Shown here in pieces: positions 20,564-28,802 of a stretch of DNA of 41,462 nt. Position numbers and translations under genes: made by a program. Source of the DNA: a virus; the IMG/VR virus record IMGVR_UViG_3300042343_001567, positions 1 to 41,462 of that record. One strand, given 5' to 3'. Every line of letters begins with the position of its first letter. Position 1 is the first letter of the stretch. The notes beneath the pieces are model-generated. The model did not search any database and was not told the origin of the DNA. It saw nothing but the letters and a program-made list of their open reading frames with translations.

Positions 20564-20896
20564 ATGAATAAAGATTTAATTGCTAATGCCGTTACTGCTG
20601 CTTTTGCTGCAGCAGAGACAGCTGGTCGAGAACAGTATGCTCGTGTTGGTGAGCGAGATTGTTGTGGTTTTGGATGGGTGTTAATTAGACCTGCGCGTGG
20701 ACCACTGGTTTCGTATCTTAAAAAAATGGGTATCGGTGGTAGCGAATATGGTGGCGGATATAGTATCTGGATGCCTGGAAGACAACCAACCCAAAGCATG
20801 TCAGTACATGAAGCTGCAGCCAAAGCATTTGCTGCAACAATAAAAAATATGCTTGGTAGCGATTTAAATATTACTTGGCGTTCGAGAATGGATTAG
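20564..20896 (+). CDS. conserved phage protein, CGFGWV...PARG type (110 aa)
   Basis: It contains GERDCCGFGWVLIRPARGPLVSYLKKMGIGGSEYGGGYSIWMPGRQPTQSMSVHEAAAKAFAATI and ends SRMD. I recognise this as a widely distributed small phage family without known function. Its Cys pair and Arg/Gly motif are conserved. ATG at 20564 after TTGGAGATGATT. Confidence 0.8.
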   Translation: MNKDLIANAVTAAFAAAETAGREQYARVGERDCCGFGWVLIRPARGPLVSYLKKMGIGGSEYGGGYSIWMPGRQPTQSMSVHEAAAKAFAATIKNMLGSDLNITWRSRMD

Positions 20897-20907
20897 GAGA
20901 TTATATT

Positions 20908-21999
20908 ATGAGAAAATTAGCAACTGTTAGAAAAATTGATGCATTAGAACCTATTGATGGCGCGGATTTAATTGAAACTGCTACTATCGGTGGATGGAAA
21001 GTAGTAGTTAAAAAAGGGGAGTTCTCTGTTGGGCAATTAGCAGTTTATTTTGAGATCGATAGTTGGATCCCAAATGCATTAGCTCCATTCCTTACCAGCG
21101 AAGGCAAAGAACCACGAGAATACAATGATGTTAAAGGTGAGCGATTAAGAACTGTTCGCCTGCGTAAACAGATTTCACAAGGTTTATTGTTGCCTATTCG
21201 AGTAGTTTATGATGGCGTTGAATCTGTACTTGCTGGGTTAGGAATTCGTTTAGAAACTATTCCTGTAATTATTGAAGAAGATATGGATGTTTCAGATTTA
21301 TTAAACATTCACAAATATGAACCGCCAATGTCAACTCAGTTAGCTGGCATGGCTAAAGGAAATTTCCCTAGCTTTATTCCAAAAACTGACGAAGAACGTG
21401 TACAAAATTTATCAAGATCTTTGTACAAATGGGCGAGTTCTGATGATTACGAAGTAGAAATTTCAGAAAAAATTGATGGTTCTTCTATGACCGTCTACGC
21501 TAAAGATTCTACTGATGAACAAGGAGCTTATCTTCAAAAATTTGGTGTGTGTTCTAGAAATTTAGAATTAAAAGAAACTGAAGGTAATTCGTTTTGGGCT
21601 ATGGCAAATTCTTTAGATCTTAGAAATAAATTAGCTAAACTTGGTAGAAATATTGCTATTCAAGGAGAATTATTCGGAACTGGAATTAATGGAAATCATT
21701 ATCGCTCAACTGAACACAGATTTTGGGTTTTCAGCATTTATGATATTAACAAAGGCGAATACTTAAATTCTAACGATAGAATTGAATTGTGTAAAGAATT
21801 GGAATTAGAACATGTTCCTGTTTTGGGTTATATGAATTTGCGAGATCAAACTATTGATGGATTATTGGCTATGGCTGAAGGTAAATCTGTAGTTAATCCT
21901 ATTGTTGAAAGAGAGGGGGTTGTGTTAAAATGTGTTTCAAACCCCCAAATTCACTTTAAATGCATTTCTAACAAATTCTTGTTAAAAGGAGGCGATTAA
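20908..21999 (+). CDS. RNA ligase, DRB0094-like family (363 aa)
   Basis: Residues 1-115 form the OB-like N-terminal domain typical of the DRB0094 type (ADLIETATIGGWKVVVKKGEFSVGQLAVYFEIDS). The nucleotidyltransferase core has motif I EKIDGSS with adenylated Lys188. Later motifs are GELFG, FWVFSIYDI, EREGVVLKC and FKCISNKFLLK. It should seal 3'-OH/5'-phosphate RNA ends using ATP. It is the second RNA ligase of this window besides the PNK fusion at 30957. Ribosome site GGAGATTATATT. Confidence 0.92.
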   Translation: MRKLATVRKIDALEPIDGADLIETATIGGWKVVVKKGEFSVGQLAVYFEIDSWIPNALAPFLTSEGKEPREYNDVKGERLRTVRLRKQISQGLLLPIRVVYDGVESVLAGLGIRLETIPVIIEEDMDVSDLLNIHKYEPPMSTQLAGMAKGNFPSFIPKTDEERVQNLSRSLYKWASSDDYEVEISEKIDGSSMTVYAKDSTDEQGAYLQKFGVCSRNLELKETEGNSFWAMANSLDLRNKLAKLGRNIAIQGELFGTGINGNHYRSTEHRFWVFSIYDINKGEYLNSNDRIELCKELELEHVPVLGYMNLRDQTIDGLLAMAEGKSVVNPIVEREGVVLKCVSNPQIHFKCISNKFLLKGGD

Positions 22000-22044
22000 T
22001 CGCTTCCACTTATAAGTTAACGAACAATTGATAAAGAGGAATAT

Positions 22045-22350
22045 ATGAGTATTAGAGTTATTGGTTCAGATGATAATTTTGTTGATGATCGGTTTTATTG
22101 TACAGGAAAGGGTTCGATTGGAGATTTACAGTTAGATTTTCCTAATGTCGAAACAGCAATTGCAGCTGCTAATGAGTTACAGGAACGTTATCCGGATACC
22201 AGTTATAAAGTTATTGAAGATACTGAAGAATTAACTAAACAGTCAATTGATGCGCTTTGGTATAATCCCAAGTTTATTCATCTTCGTGAGGTTGACGACA
22301 GGTGGACTGATGATAATGCATTCGCTGATGATGTTTGGGGAATTCGATAA
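22045..22350 (+). CDS. acidic phage hypothetical protein (101 aa)
   Basis: ATG after AAGAGGAATAT. Acidic, with FPNVETAIAAANELQERYPDTSYKVIEDTEEL, a helix-strand unit, and an Asp/Trp-rich end. No known motif. It is the last gene before promoter P12. Confidence 0.65.
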   Translation: MSIRVIGSDDNFVDDRFYCTGKGSIGDLQLDFPNVETAIAAANELQERYPDTSYKVIEDTEELTKQSIDALWYNPKFIHLREVDDRWTDDNAFADDVWGIR

Positions 22351-22353
22351 ATA

Positions 22354-22387
22354 AATGCTTGACGTTTCTAAATAGATATATTATAAT
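22354..22387 (+). promoter_or_regulatory. sigma70-type promoter P12
   Basis: AATGCTTGAC variant, TTGACG at 22359, TATAAT at 22382, 17-bp spacer. The TATACTT dyad is missing. Confidence 0.82.
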
Positions 22388-22411
22388 ATATAAAACTATT
22401 GGAGAAACGTT

Positions 22412-22930
22412 TTGAAAAAATTTAAAGAGTTTATACAAGAAAAAGTTGTTGATATGTATCAGGGTAAAAAGTTGATTTCTACCCATCATTATTACGATAG
22501 ATTAGATTCACGTCATAATAATGAAGAAGCAACTAGACAGGCAGTTAAGCATATTTTTAGAAAAACTGTTGAACATTTAAAAGATCATGATTATGGTGAT
22601 CAAAAACATTTTTTGGCTTATTCGAAATCTAGAAATCAAGCAGTAGCGTTTAGTCATCAAAAAAATAGAAATGACCGTAAAGATAAACGTAAACATTTAA
22701 TTGCTACGACTATATTTCCGGTTGGAGATAAACATGCCAATCCAAATACAAAATTGATTAATGTTGAAGGATATTCATCAGAGTTTATTGCTTATGTAAA
22801 TGAATTTATTAGCGAAGAGCAACGAACTGAATATCCTTTATCTGAAGTTTTAGTTGAAGATGTAGAATTTTACTTTTTAAATGGGCAATTACATAATTTA
22901 CCTTTTACAGAATTTATTGAAGTTGAATAA
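22412..22930 (+). CDS. phage hypothetical protein, TTG start (172 aa)
   Basis: The frame opens at a TTG placed 6 bases after TTGGAGAAACG, so TTG is the likely start. The next in-frame ATG (22454) has no ribosome site. Basic, with a His-rich stretch (STHHYYDRLDSRHNN) and RNQAVAFSHQKNRNDRKDKRKHLIATTIFP. This could be a small toxin-like or nucleic-acid-binding fold, but no family is recognised. Confidence 0.7.
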   Translation: MKKFKEFIQEKVVDMYQGKKLISTHHYYDRLDSRHNNEEATRQAVKHIFRKTVEHLKDHDYGDQKHFLAYSKSRNQAVAFSHQKNRNDRKDKRKHLIATTIFPVGDKHANPNTKLINVEGYSSEFIAYVNEFISEEQRTEYPLSEVLVEDVEFYFLNGQLHNLPFTEFIEVE

Positions 22931-22975
22931 AAATTTATTATGCGAAATATTACTATTAATTAAAACGGAGAAAAA

Positions 22976-23386
22976 ATGAAAGTAGGTGTTACTGGAACTC
23001 GTGAGGGTATGTCTGAGTATCAATTTAATAATGTTAGAAAAGGTCTTATTTATCTTAAAAGAAAGCATCATGAAATTGAATTACATCATGGGGATTGTAT
23101 TGGCGTAGATATTCAAGTTGCTACTATGGCAAGAAATCTTGGTATTAGAGTTGTTAGCCATCCACCTATTAAAGAAACTCTTCGTGCTTTTCATGATAGC
23201 GATGTTGTGTTAAAATCTGATAATTATTTAACCAGAGATAGACGTATCGTAGATTCTGTTGATATGTTAATAGTTGTTCCTAAAGAAGATACGTTTCAAA
23301 GAAAAAGCGGAACTAAATATACCCATGATTACGCGAAAAAAATGGGCAAAAATAAAGTTATATTTTATCCTAAACCAAAATTTTAG
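22976..23386 (+). CDS. SLOG-like Rossmann protein (136 aa)
   Basis: The motif order VGVTGTREGMSEYQ, ELHHGDCIGVDIQVA, VVSHPPIKETLRAF, YLTRDRRIVDSVDMLIVVP and KSGTKYTHDYAKK matches the SLOG/DprA-LOG-like nucleotide-binding fold seen in many phage and bacterial small proteins. The GD-GVD loop should bind a nucleotide or nucleotide-like ligand. Its actual role is unknown. ATG after ACGGAGAAAAA. Confidence 0.8.
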   Translation: MKVGVTGTREGMSEYQFNNVRKGLIYLKRKHHEIELHHGDCIGVDIQVATMARNLGIRVVSHPPIKETLRAFHDSDVVLKSDNYLTRDRRIVDSVDMLIVVPKEDTFQRKSGTKYTHDYAKKMGKNKVIFYPKPKF

Positions 23387-23398
23387 TTGGAGGTATAT

Positions 23399-23431
23399 AT
23401 GAGATACAACGAAAAGGTGGTTTTCCGTTAA
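23399..23431 (+). CDS. leader peptide (10 aa)
   Basis: MRYNEKVVFR after the strong site TTGGAGGTATAT. Its stop codon lies inside the left arm of the hairpin that masks the next gene's ribosome site, so its translation should open that hairpin. Confidence 0.55.
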   Translation: MRYNEKVVFR

Positions 23432-23449
23432 GTATTTTAACTTAACGGA
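23424..23449 (+). promoter_or_regulatory. hairpin sequestering a ribosome binding site
   Basis: Perfect 10-bp stem TCCGTTAAGT/ACTTAACGGA with a 6-base loop. The right arm includes the GGA of the GGAGG that serves the ATG at 23456. Confidence 0.7.
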
Positions 23450-23455
23450 GGAAAA

Positions 23456-23839
23456 ATGAGTAAAACTTATAGATTTAAAAATTCTAGTTGGAAAATTAAA
23501 ACTAGTCGTGTTTTAACTGAATGGACACATCGTTTGGATTTATGTGTGAATTTATATAATCCAGAAGATTATTACATTAGAGAATCTAATTGTTATGGTA
23601 TGCCAAATTGTCATGAATTAGTATTTAACGCTAATAGCAAAGAAGGAAAAAAACGATTAGCCAAATTTCGTTCAGATAAAAAACGGTATTATTGGAATCA
23701 TCGCGGTCCTGGATGGTTTCACAATTTATATTCACAAAGACCATATCGCAGAGATGCAAAACGTCAAATAAAACGCTGTATAGATAATGATATAGACGTT
23801 CAATTATTACGAAAACCCAAACGTGAATATTGGGATTAG
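23456..23839 (+). CDS. basic conserved phage protein, RGPGWFHNLYSQRP type (127 aa)
   Basis: Highly basic; NHRGPGWFHNLYSQRPYRRDAKRQIKRCI and the end LLRKPKREYWD follow a pattern I recognise from T4-like and other phages. Function unknown, though nucleic-acid contact is likely given the charge. It is controlled by the leader peptide and hairpin directly upstream. Confidence 0.75.
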   Translation: MSKTYRFKNSSWKIKTSRVLTEWTHRLDLCVNLYNPEDYYIRESNCYGMPNCHELVFNANSKEGKKRLAKFRSDKKRYYWNHRGPGWFHNLYSQRPYRRDAKRQIKRCIDNDIDVQLLRKPKREYWD

Positions 23840-23854
23840 TATGTTATGGTGGTA

Positions 23855-23894
23855 GGCGTGCCCCATGTAAAAAACAGAAAACGCCCTTTTTATT
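23855..23894 (+). terminator. probable terminator before the tRNAs
   Basis: Short stem GGCGT/ACGCC with a 21-base loop followed by CTTTTTATTT. The loop is long, so this is moderate evidence. Confidence 0.45.
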
Positions 23895-23895
23895 T

Positions 23896-23972
23896 GTCTC
23901 CGTAGCTCAACAAGATAGAGCATTCGCCTTCTAAGCGAAAGGTTATAGGTGCAATTCCTATCGGGGATACCA
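23896..23972 (+). tRNA. tRNA-Arg (anticodon UCU), CCA encoded
   Basis: It folds as a 77-base cloverleaf: acceptor GTCTCCG/CGGGGAT (two wobbles), D stem GCTC/GAGC, anticodon stem TTCGC/GCGAA with loop CTTCTAA, T stem ATAGG/CCTAT and ACCA end. The T loop is TGCAATT (G at position 55) and the D loop AACAAGATA lacks a GG pair, so the elbow contacts are unusual. It reads AGA/AGG codons, which are frequent in AT-rich genes. Confidence 0.9.
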
Positions 23973-23977
23973 ATTAT

Positions 23978-24064
23978 GGAAGGTTGCTAGAATGGTAATA
24001 GAGCGGATTGCTAATCCGTCGTCCAGAAATGGGCGTATAGGTTCGAACCCTATACCTTCCGCCA
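23978..24064 (+). tRNA. tRNA-Ser (anticodon GCU), CCA encoded
   Basis: It folds as an 87-base class II tRNA: acceptor GGAAGGT/ACCTTCC, anticodon stem GCGGA/TCCGT with loop TTGCTAA, long variable arm CGTCC/GGGCG, T stem ATAGG/CCTAT with canonical loop TTCGAAC, then GCCA. It reads AGC/AGU. Confidence 0.93.
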
Positions 24065-24083
24065 ATTTATTTAAAGGATGCTT

Positions 24084-25001
24084 ATGAATGTATTGATATT
24101 AGGTGGCGAAGGATATATTGGTTCTCGATTACAACAAGTATTACGAGAACATTTTACTGTTGATATTGTCGATACATGTTGGCATCACGGCTGTTTAACT
24201 CCAGCGGTAATACAAAAAGATTATGCTGATTTAACTACTGAATTTTTATCTAACTATAATGTTATTATAGTATTAGCTGGTCACAGTAGTGTTAAATCTT
24301 GTGCAGGAGATATTAAACATTCATGGTTAAATAATGTTACAAATTTTGATGAATTATTAAGAAAAATCACTAATCAACTTGTAATTTATGCAAGTTCCGC
24401 TAGTATCTATGGCAACAGTAAACCTGGAGAAATGCATAAAGAATCTACTGTAAATTTCTTTCCTGTTAACAATTATGATATAACAAAATATGCTCTAGAT
24501 TTATTGGCTCAAGTAGCTATTGATAATGGAAAAAATGTTATCGGATTAAGATTTGGAACTGTTAACGGTTGGTCTCCAAATTTACGAACTGATTTAATGC
24601 TTAATAGCATGTTTAAATCTGCTCTAACAAAATCGGTTATTGAAGTGACAAATAAGCACATTGGTAGAGCAGTATTAGGCTTAGAAGATTTATGTAATGC
24701 TATTTTAGCTTGCATCAATTCTCCAAAATCTGGAATATATAATTTATCAAGTTTTAACTCATCAGTGGAAGAGTTAGCTAATGTTGTATCAACAGAATTA
24801 AATGTTCCTATAGTTGATAATGGAAATACTCAAGGAGTTTACGATTTTACTTTAGATAATTCTAAATTTTCTAGAGAATTTAATTTTAAATTTTTACAAA
24901 CCCCTGAAACTATATTACAGCTGTTATTGCAAAATTATACATATTCATATTTTGGCTGTAGAGATAAACCTATTATTTACAATAAAGAGAAATTATTATG
25001 A
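24084..25001 (+). CDS. NAD-dependent sugar epimerase/dehydratase (305 aa)
   Basis: Extended SDR protein. The Rossmann motif is NVLILGGEGYIGSRL (residues 2-16), with ASSASIYG and the catalytic YDITK pair in the middle. It acts on nucleotide sugars such as dTDP- or UDP-hexose. The start at 24084 has AAGGA 7 bases upstream; an ATG at 24078 is in frame but too close to it. Its end overlaps the methyltransferase gene by 4 bases, which places both in one sugar-modification operon. Confidence 0.9.
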   Translation: MNVLILGGEGYIGSRLQQVLREHFTVDIVDTCWHHGCLTPAVIQKDYADLTTEFLSNYNVIIVLAGHSSVKSCAGDIKHSWLNNVTNFDELLRKITNQLVIYASSASIYGNSKPGEMHKESTVNFFPVNNYDITKYALDLLAQVAIDNGKNVIGLRFGTVNGWSPNLRTDLMLNSMFKSALTKSVIEVTNKHIGRAVLGLEDLCNAILACINSPKSGIYNLSSFNSSVEELANVVSTELNVPIVDNGNTQGVYDFTLDNSKFSREFNFKFLQTPETILQLLLQNYTYSYFGCRDKPIIYNKEKLL

Positions 25002-26212
25002 GTGAAGATGTAAAGCAACTTACAGAATGTTTGGCTTGTGGTGGTGATGACTTAAAACTTATTTTAGACTTAAATGAACAACCAATGGCAAATGAATTTG
25101 TTTCTGATATTACTGCACCAGAAAAAACATTTCCATTACGATTAAATGTTTGTGTAGATTGCACACACTTACAATTAAGTCATGCAGTTAATCCAGATTT
25201 ATTATTTAAAAATTATTTGTATGTCAGCGGTACTACTAAAACGCTACGAGATTATTTCGATTGGTTTGCTGAATTTGCATTATCTTTTTGGAGTAAAGAT
25301 GCAAAATCAGTATTAGATATTGCATGTAATGATGGTACACAATTAAATTCATTTAAAAAATTAGGTTTAAAAACTTATGGAATTGATCCTGCTGAAAATT
25401 TATATGAATTAAGCAGCAAAGATCATACGGTTATCTGTGATTATTTAAAACGCGAACATGTTGAGAAATTAAAAGATACGAAAATTGATATTATCAATGC
25501 ACAGAATGTATTCGCGCATAATAGTTATCCATTAGAGTTCTTGGAAATTTGTAAAGATATTATGCATGATGATAGTTATTTGTTTATTCAAACTAGTCAA
25601 GCTGATATGATTGTAAATAATGAGTTCGATACTTTGTATCATGAACACCTAAGTTTCTTTAATGCAAATAGTATGCAAGCATTAGCGAATCGCGCTGGGT
25701 TAAAAATTGTTGATATTATTAAAACTCCAATTCATGGCAATAGTTATGTATTTGTTTTTAGTAAACAGGCACAACCAAAAATGTCTGTTGATTTGATATT
25801 AACTTATGAAAGACAAATAGGATTGCAAAATTTAGAAACATATGCAATTTATGCAGAAAAGGCAAAACATATTGTTTTAAAACTTAATGCTGAATTATTA
25901 AATCGTAAAAATAATGGGTATAAATTAGTTGGATATGGTGCTGCTGCAAAAGGTAATACGCTATTAAATTTTGGAAAAATACAATTAGATTTTATTATTG
26001 ATGATAATCCATTAAAACAAGGTTTATATACCCCAGGAACGCATATTCCTGTTGTCAGTATTGATTCATTGATTGAATTTAAAAATGAGAAAATAGCATT
26101 CGTTCCATTAGCGTGGAATTTCTTTGCTGAAATTAAATCAAATATCCAAAAAGTTAGAGGTAATCCTAATGATATTTTTATTAGATATTTTCCAAAAATT
26201 GATATAAGTTAA
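24998..26212 (+). CDS. zinc-finger SAM-dependent sugar C-methyltransferase-like (404 aa)
   Basis: The N terminus has a Cys4-type zinc site (ECLACGG and LNVCVDCTHLQL), then the SAM motif SVLDIACNDGTQLNSFKKLG. The C-terminal domain has VGYGAAAKGNTLLNF and FIIDDNPLKQGLYTPGTHIPV. This three-part layout is that of dTDP-sugar C-methyltransferases of the TylC3/NovU type. With the flanking epimerase and cupin it would make a branched or methylated sugar, possibly to alter the host surface or decorate phage components. Confidence 0.88.
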   Translation: MSEDVKQLTECLACGGDDLKLILDLNEQPMANEFVSDITAPEKTFPLRLNVCVDCTHLQLSHAVNPDLLFKNYLYVSGTTKTLRDYFDWFAEFALSFWSKDAKSVLDIACNDGTQLNSFKKLGLKTYGIDPAENLYELSSKDHTVICDYLKREHVEKLKDTKIDIINAQNVFAHNSYPLEFLEICKDIMHDDSYLFIQTSQADMIVNNEFDTLYHEHLSFFNANSMQALANRAGLKIVDIIKTPIHGNSYVFVFSKQAQPKMSVDLILTYERQIGLQNLETYAIYAEKAKHIVLKLNAELLNRKNNGYKLVGYGAAAKGNTLLNFGKIQLDFIIDDNPLKQGLYTPGTHIPVVSIDSLIEFKNEKIAFVPLAWNFFAEIKSNIQKVRGNPNDIFIRYFPKIDIS

Positions 26213-26547
26213 TGAAACATAAAACTTTAGATATGAGAGATAATCTTGAATTGTGTAAATTCATTGAGAATCTCTCTAAAAAATTTCCATATAAAGATAC
26301 ATTTACAGCAAATACAGCTATAAATGTTCCTTTGCATACACACGATGATTATGAGGCAAGGTTATTTCTAGAGGGATCTGCTATTTTTAATATTGATGGG
26401 AAGGAATATAAATGTAATCCAGGGAGTTATATAGAAATAGCTCCTGGAGTTCAACATTCATTTAAATATGATGGAATTTATCCTATAAAAGTTTTGAGAT
26501 TTTTTAGCGAAGATAATGGTTGGGTTGCAAATTTTTGTCCAGATTAA
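26212..26547 (+). CDS. cupin-domain protein (111 aa)
   Basis: Single cupin: motif 1 LHTHDDYEARLFLEG and motif 2 PGVQHSFKYDG, with metal ligands His, His, Glu and His. NIDGKEYKCNPGSYIEIAPG lies between them. The ATG overlaps the stop of the methyltransferase. In this cassette it could be a sugar isomerase or a regulator; it is smaller than dTDP-sugar 3,5-epimerases. Confidence 0.82.
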   Translation: MKHKTLDMRDNLELCKFIENLSKKFPYKDTFTANTAINVPLHTHDDYEARLFLEGSAIFNIDGKEYKCNPGSYIEIAPGVQHSFKYDGIYPIKVLRFFSEDNGWVANFCPD

Positions 26548-26563
26548 TCTAGTTTTGTATTAC

Positions 26564-26571
26564 TATAAATA
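26564..26571 (+). promoter_or_regulatory. T4-type late promoter
   Basis: Exact TATAAATA, 35 bases before the ATG of the virion-type gene at 26607. Confidence 0.6.
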
Positions 26572-26606
26572 GTTTAATAAATTCAGACTTATTACAGGAG
26601 AATCAA

Positions 26607-27623
26607 ATGTCAGAATGGGGTAATTATGATGCTAAAACTATTTATGGAACAAGCGTCAACGTAACAAACGGTTCCACTACCGTTGTTGGAACTGGAACAT
26701 TATTTACAGCAAATTTAGAAATCGGAGATATTGTTGGTATTCACTCAGATTTATATACAAAAAATAGAGTTGCTGCTATTGCAAATAACATAAACATTAC
26801 GTTAGCAGATGTATTTTTAGGAACTTCTAATACAACTTTGCCAATTTCTTTTGTTAAACTTAACGAACAACCAAAATATGTTTATCAAAATGGCGGAGTT
26901 AATGGCGAAAGCGGTTATGATGCTATGCAATTAACATATGGTGTTGATACAACAGAAATTGACATTGGTGGAGCAAATGTAACTTCAGTTTCAGTTACAA
27001 CTGCAGGAACAAAATATAAAGAAATTCCATTAATCACAGTTTCTAGTGGTACTCTTGTTGCTAATGCAGCAATTAATACTTCTGGTGGCGTTGCCAATGT
27101 AACAATTACAACAACTGGTGGAGCATATTCTACAGTTCCAACATTAACAGTTGGTAATCCATATATTACATTTAATGGTGCAACTGGTGTTACTGCCGCA
27201 GCTAATACAATTACCTATACTGCACATTTATTTGCAACTGGTGATGCTGCTGTGTATTCTAATGGTGGTGGAACTACAGTTCCTGGATTAACATCAGGAA
27301 GTACCTATTATGTTATCAAAATTGGAGCAAATGCTCTTGCTCTTGCTGCAAGCGCATCTGATGCAACAGCAAATACACAAGTTGATATAACAAGTACAGG
27401 TGTTGGTGCTGCTCACACATTAACATTAACATCTGGCGCAGCTACTGTTGCTGCAAGTTTAGGTATTGGTACACCAACGGTATCTAAAGGTGCTCATGCT
27501 GGTTGGGTTAAGAAAACTGTAGGAACTGGTGGTCGTTCAGGTCGTATTCAATACGAAACATTAGTTGCTATTGGTTCAATTACAACTGATGCTGTAGACG
27601 ATAAAACTTTCCCAGACGCTTAA
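26607..27623 (+). CDS. virion structural protein (338 aa)
   Basis: Thr/Ala/Gly/Asn-rich beta protein of virion type. The N terminus NGSTTVVGTGTLFTANLEIGDIVGIHS...VAAIANNINITLADVFLGT matches a short module seen in T4-like cyanophage-type structural proteins. The middle repeats VSVTTAGTKYKEIPLITVSSG and VTITTTGGAYSTVPTLTVG are two copies of one unit. It has its own late promoter, strong ribosome site (CAGGAG) and terminator, so it is probably abundant. It could be a major capsid accessory or tail protein. Confidence 0.7.
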   Translation: MSEWGNYDAKTIYGTSVNVTNGSTTVVGTGTLFTANLEIGDIVGIHSDLYTKNRVAAIANNINITLADVFLGTSNTTLPISFVKLNEQPKYVYQNGGVNGESGYDAMQLTYGVDTTEIDIGGANVTSVSVTTAGTKYKEIPLITVSSGTLVANAAINTSGGVANVTITTTGGAYSTVPTLTVGNPYITFNGATGVTAAANTITYTAHLFATGDAAVYSNGGGTTVPGLTSGSTYYVIKIGANALALAASASDATANTQVDITSTGVGAAHTLTLTSGAATVAASLGIGTPTVSKGAHAGWVKKTVGTGGRSGRIQYETLVAIGSITTDAVDDKTFPDA

Positions 27624-27641
27624 TCTAGGAATAATTAAAGA

Positions 27642-27667
27642 AAGCCTGTTAACGCAGGCTTTTTTTG
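27642..27667 (+). terminator. rho-independent terminator
   Basis: Stem AGCCTG/CAGGCT with loop TTAACG followed by seven T. It ends the virion gene's transcript. Confidence 0.92.
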
Positions 27668-27692
27668 TACATAAAATTCATGGAACTTTTTT

Positions 27693-27839
27693 ATGAAAGA
27701 ATCATCACAAACAATGTTATATGTTGTGTATTATATCGTGGGATTAATTTTTAGTTTTGCTATCGTTTCTATTTGTGGTTTATTCGCTGCAGCGGGAATT
27801 CTTCACTTAATTGCATATGCACAAAAAATAAATATTTAA
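27693..27839 (+). CDS. small membrane protein (48 aa)
   Basis: Two hydrophobic stretches (MLYVVYYIVGLIFSFAIVSICGLFAAAGILHLIAY) nearly fill the product. There is no clear ribosome site. It ends at the start of P13. It could be a holin-like peptide, but nothing specific supports that. Confidence 0.5.
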   Translation: MKESSQTMLYVVYYIVGLIFSFAIVSICGLFAAAGILHLIAYAQKINI

Positions 27840-27841
27840 AA

Positions 27842-27875
27842 AGTGCTTGACATAATATGTCTAGTCTAGTATAAT
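27842..27875 (+). promoter_or_regulatory. sigma70-type promoter P13
   Basis: TTGACA at 27847, TATAAT at 27870, 17-bp spacer, AGTGC block. It lacks the TATACTT dyad. Confidence 0.9.
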
Positions 27876-27916
27876 ATAACTGTACCGTAACTTTAAACTT
27901 ATTGAGGAATTATATA

Positions 27917-28558
27917 ATGAAAAAAATGATTTTAGCATTGGCGATTTTAAGTCTTGTTGCTTGTGGTGAAAGCGAAGAAGAAAAGGCTAAAAAACAAACT
28001 GAACAAATTCTTGCACAGCAACAACAAATCCTACAAAATCAACAAGTTCAGCAGCAGCAAATTGATCAACAAAATGCAGTAGTACAGCAACAAGGTCAGC
28101 AAATCCAACAACAAGTGCAACAACCTGTTCAAGCACAAGCTCCAGTTATTATCCAGCAACCTGCTGCACAACAACCAGTAGTGGTACAGCAACAACATGA
28201 TAATACTATGACTAATATGTTGGTTGGTGGGTTAATTGGTCATGCAATCGGTAGCTCGGGGAATTCTTCTAATAATTCATCTCCTAGCTATAATCATGAT
28301 TACGGTTCAAGTTCTAGAACTGTAACCAATGTAACTAAAAATATTACGATTAATCAAACAGCTCCTGCTGCTCCAGTAGCTCCTGTGTCAACATCAAATG
28401 TTGCTTCAGTTACTCCAGCGGCAACAGTTGCACCAAAGGTTAATCATATGGATACAAGTAAATTTAATTCAACGAGTTCTTATAAACCATCAGCTCCTGT
28501 TAGCAGACCTAGTTCTAGTATGAATATGAGTCGGTTATCTTCAGCTGGAAGAAGATAG
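27917..28558 (+). CDS. Gln-rich lipoprotein (213 aa)
   Basis: Signal peptide with lipobox LVAC (Cys16), so the mature protein is lipid-anchored. Residues 30-95 are a Gln-rich coil (LAQQQQILQNQQVQQQQ). The middle has MLVGGLIGHAIGSSG, a glycine-zipper-like stretch, and the tail is Ser/Pro/Ala rich. It would sit in the outer or inner membrane facing the periplasm. A superinfection or surface role is possible, with no direct evidence. Its early-type promoter argues against a lysis-only role. Confidence 0.75.
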   Translation: MKKMILALAILSLVACGESEEEKAKKQTEQILAQQQQILQNQQVQQQQIDQQNAVVQQQGQQIQQQVQQPVQAQAPVIIQQPAAQQPVVVQQQHDNTMTNMLVGGLIGHAIGSSGNSSNNSSPSYNHDYGSSSRTVTNVTKNITINQTAPAAPVAPVSTSNVASVTPAATVAPKVNHMDTSKFNSTSSYKPSAPVSRPSSSMNMSRLSSAGRR

Positions 28559-28567
28559 GATAATTTT

Positions 28568-28735
28568 GTGAAACTAGATCCAAATAATTATTGCGTTTTA
28601 TATGAACAAAATATATTTTGGGCTATTATACATGATGTGGTAGCCCATCCATTGATGGCTTTAACTTTTTATAAAATTAATTTGTTTATAAAATTGCACA
28701 ATTATACATCAAATATGGCTTGGAAGCGCAGTTGA
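28568..28735 (+). CDS. conserved small phage protein, HDVVAHPLMAL type (55 aa)
   Basis: GTG start after AGGATAATTTT. It contains FWAIIHDVVAHPLMALTFYKI, a motif I recognise from short proteins in many phages, with conserved His and a hydrophobic helix. Function unknown. Confidence 0.6.
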   Translation: MKLDPNNYCVLYEQNIFWAIIHDVVAHPLMALTFYKINLFIKLHNYTSNMAWKRS

Positions 28736-28802
28736 AATGAAATCATATTTACACGCGAAAGTTCACTTTAAACACAAAATTAATAAAGCATAGGAATATA
28801 TT

